Positions 25,533-32,355 of a DNA stretch of 32,355 bases are shown here, in pieces; positions within the stretch are counted from its first letter, which is position 1; each line of letters starts with the position of its first letter. Made by a program: the position numbers and the translations under genes. A model generated the notes under the pieces. That model ran no database searches. It was given only the letters and a program-made list of their open reading frames with translations, and was not told the DNA's origin. The DNA lies in assembly GCA_900544845.1 (NCBI GenBank), contig UQWV01000021.1, positions 1-32,355 on the forward strand, given 5' to 3'. This DNA comes from an uncultured Collinsella sp. (GTDB lineage: Bacteria > Actinomycetota > Coriobacteriia > Coriobacteriales > Coriobacteriaceae).

Positions 25533-26066
25533 ATGTTGAAGAAAACCCTCGCCTTCGCCCTGTCAGCGGCGCTTTTCGCGTTCTCGCTCGCCGGCTGCGG
25601 CGGAAATTCAATCGACAGCGCAAAGGCAAGCGATGCCGATTCCCAGGAAAAGACCGAACAGGCGGCCGATGCGCCCGAGGGCGCAAGCGCTGCCCCCATC
25701 ACCGCCGACAAGGTGGCCGACGGCACCTATCCGATCACCGTAGATTCCAGCTCGAACATGTTCAGGATTGTGGACGCCCAGCTCATCGTAGAAAACGGCT
25801 CTATGCACTGCGTGATGACACTTTCCGGCACGGGCTACGGCAAGCTCTTCATGGGCACGGGCGACGAGGCTGCCGCCGCAAGCGAGGCCGACTTCATCCC
25901 CTATGTGGAAAACGCGGAAGGCAAGTACACCTACGACGTGCCCGTTGATGCGCTCGACGAGGACACCGCCTGCGCCGCGTGGAGCATTAAAAGGGAGCGG
26001 TGGTACGACCGCACGCTCGTATTCGAATCCGCCGGCGTCGATCTGCGCGCCGACGCGCTGAAGTAA
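25533..26066 (+). CDS. Small lipoprotein with domain shared by the following substrate-binding protein
   Basis: The 177-aa protein starts with a signal peptide ending in lipobox LAGC (Cys at about 22), then an Asp/Ala/Glu-rich spacer and one domain (about 60-170). In that domain I see DGTYPITVDSSSNMF, VMTLSGTGYGKLFMG, FIPYV and YTYDVPVDALDEDTACAAWS. The order of short beta-like strands with an LSGTGY turn is repeated in the N-terminal part of the next protein (PVTLDED, TITWSSSNYDKM), so the two look homologous. The fold may be a NEAT-like or similar small ligand-binding sandwich, which is a guess. It has no known name to me. ATG 25533 follows AAAGGAA. Its location suggests surface capture of a metal or corrinoid for the ABC importer. 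Confidence 0.8.
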   Translation: MLKKTLAFALSAALFAFSLAGCGGNSIDSAKASDADSQEKTEQAADAPEGASAAPITADKVADGTYPITVDSSSNMFRIVDAQLIVENGSMHCVMTLSGTGYGKLFMGTGDEAAAASEADFIPYVENAEGKYTYDVPVDALDEDTACAAWSIKRERWYDRTLVFESAGVDLRADALK

Positions 26067-26070
26067 CGCC

Positions 26071-27642
26071 ATGCGGTCGATTCTTCCCAAGGGGGAAAGC
26101 AGAAAGCGCCGCAGCATCGCGGCGCGCGCGATCGCCTGCGTTCTCGTCGCCCTGCTCGCGCTTCCCTTCTCGGGGTGCAGTGCGAGCCCGAACGCGACCG
26201 GTGCCACGACGGACTCTCAGGAATACACTGTGAGCGTCTCGCTTTCCGGCGGGTCAGGGCGCGCAAGCATTGCCTCACCTACCACAATTGTGAAGGATGG
26301 CGACACCTACACCGCGACCATCACCTGGTCGAGTTCGAACTACGACAAGATGACCGCCGACGGCGTGGACTACGCGACCGTAAACGACGGCGGCAACTCC
26401 ACGTTCGAGATACCCGTCACACTCGACGAGGACATCGCCGTGTCGGCCGAGACCGTCGCCATGTCGACGCCGCACACCATCGACTACACGCTCCACTTCG
26501 ACTCATCCACCATGAAGGAGAAATCGGGCAACGATGCAAGCGGCGGCTCCCCTGCGGGAACGGCTTCAAGCGCCGCGGCCGACTTCCACAACGCCGATTT
26601 GGGCTGCGGCTGGGAGCCGACGGGGGCGCTTCAGCTTGAATACGCCGAGCACTTCACTGTCGACGAGTACGAAGGCGGCCTGCGGCTTATCTGCATTTCG
26701 AACGGGGAGCGCTTCCTCGTGGTGCCGCAAGATGCGAAGGTACCTGATGGGTTGAGCTCCGACATCGCGGTCATAAGGCGCCCCGCCGACAAGGTGTACC
26801 TCGTGTCGTCGGCAACGATGTGCCTGGTCGACGCGCTCGATGCGAACGACAATATCTTAATGTCGGGCACGAAGGCCGACGATTGCTCGGTCGCGGGCTT
26901 CAAAAGCGCGCTCGAAAGTGGGGCGATCGCCTACGGCGGCAAGTACAGCGCGCCCGACTACGAGCGAATATCGGCCTCGGGCTGCACGCTCGCCATCGAG
27001 AACACCATGATCAACCACACGCCCGATGTGAAGGAAAAGCTGCAGAAGCTCGGGCTCGTCGTGCTCACCGAACAGTCGTCGAGCGAGCCCGAAGCACTCG
27101 GGCGCGTCGAGTGGATTAAGCTTTTCGGCGTCCTGTTCGACAAGGAAGACGAGGCCACGCACCTGTTCAACGAGCAGAAGGCCCGCGTCGAGCAAACGTC
27201 GGGGCTCGCGTCGTCAGGTAAAACCGTGGCGTATTTCTACATTAACTCGAACGGGGCCGCCGTCACGCGGCGGGCGGGCGACTACGTGGCACAGATGATC
27301 GAGCTTGCAGGCGGCAGCTACGCGCTCGATGACGCGCAGACGGCGTCGACGTCAGGTTCGTCAGTAACGCTCGAAATGGAGCGCTTCTACGCGACGGCGA
27401 AGGATGCCGACATCATCGTCTACAACGGCACCATCGACGAATCGGTTGCCACCTTGAACGACTTCGTAGGCAAAAACGCGCTATTGTCGCAGTTCAAAGC
27501 CGTGAAGAACGGCAACGTCTGGGTCACAAGCGCCGACATGTACCAGCAGATGACTTCTACCGCCGACATTATCGACGAGCTGCACGGGGCGTTCACCGGC
27601 GATGACGCGAGCGACTTCCATTATCTGAGGAAGCTCGGCTAG
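26071..27642 (+). CDS. ABC transporter substrate-binding lipoprotein (BtuF/FecB-like) with extra N-terminal domain
   Basis: It should deliver a corrinoid, cobalt chelate or tetrapyrrole to the permease encoded next. The 523-aa protein has a basic signal peptide with lipobox FSGC (Cys at about 36) and an N-terminal domain (about 50-150) resembling the preceding lipoprotein. A low-complexity Ser/Ala/Gly linker follows (about 152-170). The C-terminal half resembles the class-III (PF01497-type) binding proteins: ERFLVVP, MCLVDALDAND, VEWIKLFGVLFDKEDEA, then AYFYINSNG, VAQMIELAGGSYAL and the DIIVYNG segment. It begins 4 nt after the previous stop and ends 4 nt before the permease. The ligand cannot be read from the sequence. 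Confidence 0.85.
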   Translation: MRSILPKGESRKRRSIAARAIACVLVALLALPFSGCSASPNATGATTDSQEYTVSVSLSGGSGRASIASPTTIVKDGDTYTATITWSSSNYDKMTADGVDYATVNDGGNSTFEIPVTLDEDIAVSAETVAMSTPHTIDYTLHFDSSTMKEKSGNDASGGSPAGTASSAAADFHNADLGCGWEPTGALQLEYAEHFTVDEYEGGLRLICISNGERFLVVPQDAKVPDGLSSDIAVIRRPADKVYLVSSATMCLVDALDANDNILMSGTKADDCSVAGFKSALESGAIAYGGKYSAPDYERISASGCTLAIENTMINHTPDVKEKLQKLGLVVLTEQSSSEPEALGRVEWIKLFGVLFDKEDEATHLFNEQKARVEQTSGLASSGKTVAYFYINSNGAAVTRRAGDYVAQMIELAGGSYALDDAQTASTSGSSVTLEMERFYATAKDADIIVYNGTIDESVATLNDFVGKNALLSQFKAVKNGNVWVTSADMYQQMTSTADIIDELHGAFTGDDASDFHYLRKLG

Positions 27643-27646
27643 CACC

Positions 27647-28687
27647 ATGAGAAGCCGACTTTCCATGGCATACGACGAATCGGGGCGCGCCGCGCGGTGT
27701 CGCGTCGTGACGGCGCTGCTCGCTGTTGCCCTCATCGTGCTCGTCGGGACCAACCTGTGCATCGGGAGCGTGCTCGTGCCCGCAGACCACATCCCCGGCA
27801 TCCTTTCGGGCGGCGCGGCCAATTCCATGGAAAGCCAGGTCATCTGGGAGATTCGCCTGCCGCGCGTGCTTTCAGCCGTGCTTCTCGGCGGGGCACTTTC
27901 GCTCTCCGGGTTCCTGCTGCAGACGTTTTTCAACAACCCCATCGCCGACCCTTTCATCTTGGGCGTCTCCTCGGGCGCAAAGTTCATCGTCGCGCTTACG
28001 ATGATCGTACTTCTAGGCGCGAACCAGGCCATGTCCTCGCCGGCCATGGTGGCCGCAGCGTTTCTGGGCTCGCTTATCACCATCGGCTTCGTGCTCCTCA
28101 TCGCACGGCGCATAAGTTCCATGGCCATGCTCATCGTGGCGGGGGTCATGGTGGGATACATCTGCTCGGCGGCGACGAACTTCCTCATCGCCTTCGCCGA
28201 CGACCAGTCCATCGTGAACCTGCACAACTGGTCTTTGGGTAGCTTCTCGGGTTCGAGCTGGGACGACGTCGCGGTCATCGCGGTCGTGGTGATCACCGTG
28301 AGCGCATGCGTATTCGCGATATCGAAGCCCCTTTCCGCCTTCCAGCTGGGAGAAGCCTACGCGAAAAGCGTCGGCGTGAACGTCGCACGCTTCCGCGTGG
28401 TGCTCGTCCTTCTAGCGAGCATGCTCTCCGCCTGCGTGACCGCGTTCGCTGGTCCGGTGTCGTTCGTAGGCATCGCGGTTCCGCATCTCGTGAAGTCGGC
28501 GCTGAAGTCGTCGAAGCCCATCCGCGTGATTCCTGCGTGCTTCTTGGGAGGCGCCATCTTCTGCGCGGGCTGCGATTTGATCGCGCGCACGCTGTTCTCT
28601 CCCGTCGAGCTTTCCATCAGCGCCGTCACCGCTATCTTCGGCGCGCCGGTGGTTATCGCGCTCATGTTGAAGAAGCGGGTGAGGTAG
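27647..28687 (+). CDS. ABC transporter permease, FecCD/BtuC family
   Basis: This is the membrane channel for uptake of a corrinoid, siderophore-like complex or metal chelate. The 346-aa protein has about ten hydrophobic helices and the family motifs: RLPRVLSAVLLGGALSLSG, LLQTFFNNPIADPFILGVSSGA, the WSLGSFSGSSWDDV segment, LGEAYAKSVGVNV and FVGIAVPHLVK before the last helices. Its TAG is followed at once by the ATPase ATG. The protein is intact. A second possible start (ATG 27665) would drop six residues. Position in a cobalamin-riboswitch transcript favours a corrinoid or cobalt role. Confidence 0.92.
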   Translation: MRSRLSMAYDESGRAARCRVVTALLAVALIVLVGTNLCIGSVLVPADHIPGILSGGAANSMESQVIWEIRLPRVLSAVLLGGALSLSGFLLQTFFNNPIADPFILGVSSGAKFIVALTMIVLLGANQAMSSPAMVAAAFLGSLITIGFVLLIARRISSMAMLIVAGVMVGYICSAATNFLIAFADDQSIVNLHNWSLGSFSGSSWDDVAVIAVVVITVSACVFAISKPLSAFQLGEAYAKSVGVNVARFRVVLVLLASMLSACVTAFAGPVSFVGIAVPHLVKSALKSSKPIRVIPACFLGGAIFCAGCDLIARTLFSPVELSISAVTAIFGAPVVIALMLKKRVR

Positions 28688-30004
28688 ATGGGGAAATTCG
28701 TGCCGCGGCCCAAAACGCTCGGAGGGGACATTCCATGCTTAGACAGTCCTGAGCTCGCACGAAAGCGCCAGAAGGCACTTTCGGCTCGTGCGGAACTGCG
28801 CGCTAAACGCCTCCTCCGAGCGGAGTCGAACCTCGAAACCCCGGTCGTAACGCAGGCTGACGGAGCGCCGCTTTTCCGCATAAGCGACCTGTCGGCGGGC
28901 TACGATAAGAAGGTCGTAGTCGAAGGCGTCGATCTGGAGGTTCGCGCGGGCGACGTCGTGGCACTCATCGGGCCGAACGGCTCGGGCAAGTCGACCATCT
29001 TGAAAACCATCACACGCCATCTGGCACCGCTTGCCGGCGCGGTCGAGCTCGACGGGCGGGAGATTTCCCGATGGAAGACGGCGGAGTTCGCAAGGAACCT
29101 TGCCGTTATGCTGACAGATCGCCCCCGGACCGAGCTCCTCACCTGCCGCGATATCGTAGAGGCGGGAAGGCATCCCTACACCGGGCGAATGGGCACGCTC
29201 TCGCCCGACGACCATAGTCGGGTCGATGAGGCCATGAAAACCGCACATGTGGAAGAGTTCGCCGAGCGCGACTTCATGCAGATAAGCGACGGGCAACGCC
29301 AGCGCGTCATGCTCGCACGCGCCATCGCGCAGGATCCGCGTGTGCTCGTGCTCGACGAGCCCACGTCGTATCTCGATATCCGCTACCAGATCGACCTGCT
29401 GCGAATACTTCGCCACCTTGCGAAATCGCGGAATGTGGCTGTCATCATGTCCATCCACGAACTCGAGCTCGCGCAGAAAAGCGCCGACAAGGTGATTTGC
29501 GTGAAGGACGGCCGGGTCTTCCGCGCCGGCGCACCCGAGGACATATTCACGCGCGAGACGATTGGCGAGCTCTACGGCCTTCAACATGGCACCTTCAACG
29601 AGCGCTTCGGCAGCGTAGAAATTGGGCGCCCGCACGGCGATGCGCACACGTTCGTCATCGCCGGCGCAGGTACGGGGTCGGCTGTGTTTCGCCAGCTCAT
29701 CCGGCAGGGCAAGGCGTTCTACGCGGGCGTTCTGCACGAAGGGGACATCGACTGCGAGCTCGCACGCGACCTGGCGGCGGAATGCGTGGCCGAGCGCGCC
29801 TTCGAGCCGATCGGGGATAAAACCATAGCCCGCGCCAAAGAGCTCCTCGACCAATGCGCGCGCCTTATCGTGTGCCCCGCCGCCTTCGGCACCATAAATG
29901 CCCGCAACGCAGAGCTCGTCGAGTTCGCACGCTCGCATGGTATCGAGGTCATGCAAGTGTGCGAAGGCGCATCGGAGGATTCCCAATTAGAGCGGGAAGG
30001 ATAA
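28688..30004 (+). CDS. ABC transporter ATPase (BtuD/FecE type) with long N-terminal extension and extra C-terminal domain
   Basis: It energises the importer. Of 438 residues only about 60-310 are the ABC domain: Walker A IGPNGSGKST (about 96-105), a signature written ISDGQRQRVMLARA (Ser-Asp instead of Ser-Gly), Walker B VLVLDEPTSYLD and the switch His in MSIHELELA. The first ~57 residues are charged and Ala/Arg-rich. After the ATPase, about 120 residues (318-438) form an extra domain: TFVIAGAGTGSAVFRQLIRQG, AGVLHEGDIDCELARDLAAE, then VCPAAFGTINARNAELVEFA. This looks like a small Rossmann-type sensor of unknown ligand. The start abuts the permease TAG. No terminator is evident after it; the transposase remnant begins about 20 nt later. 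Confidence 0.88.
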   Translation: MGKFVPRPKTLGGDIPCLDSPELARKRQKALSARAELRAKRLLRAESNLETPVVTQADGAPLFRISDLSAGYDKKVVVEGVDLEVRAGDVVALIGPNGSGKSTILKTITRHLAPLAGAVELDGREISRWKTAEFARNLAVMLTDRPRTELLTCRDIVEAGRHPYTGRMGTLSPDDHSRVDEAMKTAHVEEFAERDFMQISDGQRQRVMLARAIAQDPRVLVLDEPTSYLDIRYQIDLLRILRHLAKSRNVAVIMSIHELELAQKSADKVICVKDGRVFRAGAPEDIFTRETIGELYGLQHGTFNERFGSVEIGRPHGDAHTFVIAGAGTGSAVFRQLIRQGKAFYAGVLHEGDIDCELARDLAAECVAERAFEPIGDKTIARAKELLDQCARLIVCPAAFGTINARNAELVEFARSHGIEVMQVCEGASEDSQLEREG

Positions 30005-30021
30005 ACTGGACTTTATTTTAA

Positions 30022-30114
30022 GGATCCTCAGGCTACAGCTCCTACGCCGGCGAGGTCTACAAGGCGCCGGAGAACCTCGTGAACAAGAATTTCCACGCCG
30101 ACGAGCCCAACTAG
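30022..30114 (+). pseudogene. Fragment of IS3-family transposase (OrfB)
   Basis: The plus strand reads GYSSYAGEVYKAPENLVNK then NFHADEPN and stops at TAG (30112-30114). This matches the stretch of IS3-type OrfB just before the first catalytic Asp (typically APENLVNRNFHADxPNQKWLTDITEF). Only about 30 codons remain, with a stop just upstream and none of the DDE core, so it is dead. It closes the right end of the cobalamin island, 3 nt before the tetR gene's stop. Confidence 0.7.
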
Positions 30115-30116
30115 GC

Positions 30117-30728
30117 CTAGTCCAAGCGAGATTCCAGACTCGACAGGCCGTTGAGAGTCAGGTCGTTGGCGACCTCAGAGACGCGCTCAATAGGAACCGA
30201 GCCGTCAGACAGCGCCCACGTGCGATAGATACCGATAATACCCGACAGCAAAAACGCCAGATAGTAATCGAACATCTCGTCCTTGAGACCTTGGGGCAGC
30301 AGATCGCGCTCGGCAATCTCGTGCTCGAGCGGCGCACGAAGACGAGCCATAAAATCATCGAGCGGAATGTTCTCGATCAGCTGACGATTGAGCACCAAGT
30401 TGTTGCACAGTGCCTCGTTAACGGTTTTAAAGAAGGTCGCCGCCGCGCCAAGAGCGCGCTCGTTGGTGTCGCCGTCCATTGAAGCAAGCGTTTTCTCGAC
30501 CGAGTCGACAATCATCTCCACCACATCGACGGCAATGGCATCGAGCAGGCCGTCAACCGTACCAAAGTGAACGTAAAAGGTCTTGCGGTCGACATTGGCC
30601 TCGCGCGCGATGGCACTCACCGTAATGTCTGCCAACGGCTTTTCCATGAGCAGGCGCTCGAAAGCAGAAAGGATGGCATTGCGGCTGCGAACGATGCGGC
30701 GGTCAAGACGCGGTTTGCTGGTTGCCAC
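30117..30728 (-). CDS. TetR-family transcriptional regulator
   Basis: The 203-aa protein has a clear N-terminal TetR HTH (about 12-58: RSRNAILSAFERLLMEKPLADITV and AREANVDRKTFYVHFG, read in two parts) followed by an all-helical ligand domain. The C-terminal part (DEMFDYYLAFLLSGIIGIYRTW) is hydrophobic, as in the C-terminal TetR domain of the Lactobacillales-like group. It starts at GTG 30728, with GAAGGGA seven bases upstream on the minus strand. A 7-bp inverted repeat at 30772-30795 in its upstream region may be its own operator. The target is unknown. It lies downstream of the flippase-like gene on the same strand, with 116 nt between them. Confidence 0.92.
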   Translation of the reverse strand: MATSKPRLDRRIVRSRNAILSAFERLLMEKPLADITVSAIAREANVDRKTFYVHFGTVDGLLDAIAVDVVEMIVDSVEKTLASMDGDTNERALGAAATFFKTVNEALCNNLVLNRQLIENIPLDDFMARLRAPLEHEIAERDLLPQGLKDEMFDYYLAFLLSGIIGIYRTWALSDGSVPIERVSEVANDLTLNGLSSLESRLD

Positions 30729-30771
30729 GGGCGTGTCCCTTCGATATGCGAGTATTCATCAACAGATGAGA

Positions 30772-30795
30772 GATAATCTACGTAAGAGGATTATC
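30772..30795. promoter_or_regulatory. Candidate operator upstream of the TetR gene
   Basis: GATAATC (30772-30778) and GATTATC (30789-30795) form a perfect 7-bp inverted repeat with a 10-nt spacer, about 45-65 nt upstream of the TetR start. The size and place fit self-repression by a TetR dimer. This is a candidate from symmetry only. Confidence 0.35.
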
Positions 30796-30844
30796 CCCCA
30801 TACAGCACAAATATGCCCCGCATCATGAAGAACGCACGACTGCC

Positions 30845-32152
30845 CTACTGCGACTTAGGGTGCTTCTTCTTATTGAGCGCCGACGGAGATACGCGAATAC
30901 CGTCGCCCGTCTGGCGCACATAGGCTTTATGAGCCGGCTTAGCGGTCCCAGAAGCCTTCTGAGCGTGCTTCTTGGGATCAACGGTAACAGCATTCGCGGG
31001 GTGCGGCTTAGTGGGCGCAGAGGACGTCTGAGGCGCGCGGCCGAGCTTGCGCATCACGCGATCCCAGCGCGCATGGATGCTCTCGTTGTGGGCGCTCTTA
31101 AGGCCCAGCAGGGGCGCAGCCAAAATGGTAGGGGCAATAAACGTAATGAGACGCCACAGCAGATAGCCGGCGGTCGAAGCCGACCCAAAGAAATGACCCA
31201 AGAACAATGCAAAGCCGCCCTCAGCGCCACCAGTTCCACCGGGCAAGGGAACCGCAGAGCTTAACAGCTGGACAAAGGCGCTCGCGGCCATGACCGAGAA
31301 AAAGTCGACCTCGTGGTGGCCAAAGGCAAGCATCAGGAAATACGGAACCAGATAGAAAAACGCGAGCTGCAGCATGGTGATAAACACGGTGAGCAGCATG
31401 GAAGAAAAATGTCCGGCCGAAAGCTTGAACTTCTCGGAGAAGGAGTAGATCTCGCCATCGACAAACGTGCGCCAACTCTCGATCTTAGTGGCCGAGACAC
31501 CAATGCGCTCGAGCCAATTGATGATGCAATGGGCGACGCGCGTGACGGTCTTAGGCATGAGCGCGACGGCGAAGATGCCAAGCAAGATGCAGCAGTGTCC
31601 ACCAAAGCTAAAGACGCACAGCAGCGTCATGTCGCCGTAGCGTTCGGCAAAAAACGGCATACGGGCGAGCAGCAGGATAGCGCCCCAGGCGACCAGGCCA
31701 AACTGGTACACGATAAAACGCGTGAATTGCGTGGCGCCGGCCTCGCCCACGTTTTGGCCGGCCTTGGTCAGGCGATAGATCTGAGCCGGGGTGGAGCCCA
31801 TCATCATGGGCGTCAGGTTGCCAAAGAAGATGCCACTCGCCTCGACCGAGATCAGGTCGCGGATGCCGACGGGCGAATTGGGATCGAGCCAGACGGCGAT
31901 CGCATAGGCCACAATGCCAAAGAACAGATACATGAACATGCAAAGACACGCGACAACGAGCCATGACGCCTGGACGCTCGACATAGCGGCCCAGAACTGC
32001 CCCATCTGCCCGGTTACCACCAGATAGACGATATAACCCACCAGCACGACGCCGATAAAGATGGCGCCGCGGCGTGCGCTCTTATTGTCATCTCCGCCCG
32101 AGGCCTCAACCTCGACCTGGGGCTTAGACGTATGCTGAGAGGACTCCGTCAT
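30845..32152 (-). CDS. Flippase-like integral membrane protein (LPG_synthase_TM / UPF0104 family)
   Basis: The 435-aa protein has about eight hydrophobic helices with family features: FFGNLTPMMMGSTPAQIYRLTKAG, FTRFIVYQFGLVAWG, the VQLLSSAVPLPGGTGGAEGGFA segment (read here in parts) and LWRLITF. These match the membrane half of lysylphosphatidylglycerol synthases and YbhN/AglD-like proteins; there is no C-terminal transferase domain, so lipid or glycolipid flipping is more likely than lysyl transfer. The last ~75 residues are Lys/Pro/Ala-rich and cytosolic. Start ATG 32152 follows AAGGAG; the longer upstream frame is unlikely. A TACAAT on the minus strand (32186-32191) may be its -10 box. Confidence 0.87.
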   Translation of the reverse strand: MTESSQHTSKPQVEVEASGGDDNKSARRGAIFIGVVLVGYIVYLVVTGQMGQFWAAMSSVQASWLVVACLCMFMYLFFGIVAYAIAVWLDPNSPVGIRDLISVEASGIFFGNLTPMMMGSTPAQIYRLTKAGQNVGEAGATQFTRFIVYQFGLVAWGAILLLARMPFFAERYGDMTLLCVFSFGGHCCILLGIFAVALMPKTVTRVAHCIINWLERIGVSATKIESWRTFVDGEIYSFSEKFKLSAGHFSSMLLTVFITMLQLAFFYLVPYFLMLAFGHHEVDFFSVMAASAFVQLLSSAVPLPGGTGGAEGGFALFLGHFFGSASTAGYLLWRLITFIAPTILAAPLLGLKSAHNESIHARWDRVMRKLGRAPQTSSAPTKPHPANAVTVDPKKHAQKASGTAKPAHKAYVRQTGDGIRVSPSALNKKKHPKSQ

Positions 32153-32257
32153 GAGACTCCTTCTAACAGTCAAAATTTCTTGGATATTGTACCCGTAAGG
32201 GCCATAGGCAGAACGCAAAGCTCTGGTTCAAACGGGAATTGCAGACGCTTGTTTAAA

Positions 32258-32291
32258 ATAAAAAACCCGGCCTTCCATGGGAAGTCCGGGT
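32258..32291 (-). terminator. Rho-independent terminator of the tRNA gene
   Basis: On the minus strand ACCCGG(A)CTTCC pairs with GGAAG(G)CCGGGT around a short CAT loop (32265-32291), followed by TTTTTATTTT. It lies about 10 nt after the tRNA 3' end. Confidence 0.88.
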
Positions 32292-32301
32292 ATCAGATGC
32301 G

Positions 32302-32355
32302 TGGTAGCCCGTACCAGATTCGAACTGGTGATCTCCGCCTTGAGAGGGCGGCGTC
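32302..32355 (-). tRNA. tRNA-Glu (anticodon CUC), 3' part; 5' end outside window
   Basis: Read on the minus strand there is an anticodon stem CCGCC/GGCGG around the seven-base loop CTCTCAA, so bases 34-36 are CTC. A short variable loop follows, then a T arm with GTTCGAATC, an acceptor strand ACGGGCTA and an encoded CCA end. The 5' acceptor strand and D arm lie past the right edge. The lack of a long variable arm rules out Leu and Ser. Confidence 0.9.

Larger units (their letters stand above)
8155..30116. other. Cobalamin biosynthesis/uptake island with transposase remnants at both ends
   Basis: About 22 kb holding essentially only cobalamin genes in two divergent blocks. It is bounded on the left by an IstA-like remnant plus a palindrome and on the right by an IS3-type remnant. 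By eye the interior is more strongly GC-rich (many CGCG runs) than the flanks. No integrase, tRNA target or direct-repeat att sites were seen. Acquisition by transfer, followed by decay of some genes, is an inference. Confidence 0.55.

Noticed and set aside
28739..29986. 415-aa open frame on the minus strand opposite the importer ATPase
   Set aside because: It is a mirror frame; the plus-strand protein has all ABC motifs.
30845..32152. Lysylphosphatidylglycerol synthase (MprF) for the membrane protein
   Set aside because: Only the membrane part is present; the soluble lysyltransferase domain is absent.

Overview
The window is a piece of a high-GC chromosome, most likely from a Coriobacteriia (Actinomycetota) member close to Collinsella. 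I judge this from the style of the housekeeping proteins (MetK, a single-chain ACT-containing SdaA, an actinobacterial YkuD transpeptidase) and the GC-rich codon use. The genus is recollection and inference, not a measured result.

Layout. 1-8082 (left chromosomal arm): the 3' end of metK with its terminator, a large nested palindrome, sdaA, a membrane-anchored L,D-transpeptidase, and a three-gene MacA/MacB-like ABC exporter operon. 8083-30116: a cobalamin island of about 22 kb. Its left edge has a palindromic element joined to what looks like an IS21 IstA fragment. Its right edge has an IS3-type transposase fragment. 30117-32355 (right arm): a TetR-family regulator, a YbhN/LPG-synthase-type flippase-like membrane protein, and a partial tRNA-Glu(CUC) with its terminator.

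Inside the island two gene blocks diverge from about 24.0-24.2 kb. The minus-strand operon runs cbiF, cbiD, cbiL (remnant), cbiG, cbiH, cbiET, cbiA, cobT, cobU, cobS, cobU-like/cobC fusion, cbiB, cobD, cobQ/cbiP (broken), cobO, cbiC, cbiJ. Nearly every junction overlaps or abuts (ATGA, GTGA, TAG/ATG), so translation is coupled. The plus-strand block starts with a good sigma-70 promoter and a cobalamin riboswitch. It continues with a Tat/lipoprotein-type CbiK cobaltochelatase, a small lipoprotein, a substrate-binding lipoprotein carrying a related N-terminal domain, a FecCD/BtuC-type permease, and an ATPase with an extra C-terminal domain.

Together the genes encode the anaerobic (early cobalt insertion) route from sirohydrochlorin to adenosylcobalamin, plus a B12-controlled uptake block. 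Two essential steps look broken here. cbiL (C-20 methylation) keeps only its first few and last ~65 residues. cobQ/cbiP (amidation to cobyric acid) has lost about 70 nt and changes frame. Unless intact copies lie elsewhere, this strain would not complete de novo synthesis but could still use the late, salvage and transport genes. The observations I rate highest are the exported-chelatase/twin-lipoprotein/ABC block and the two deletions. All calls come from reading the sequence; no searches or folding were run.
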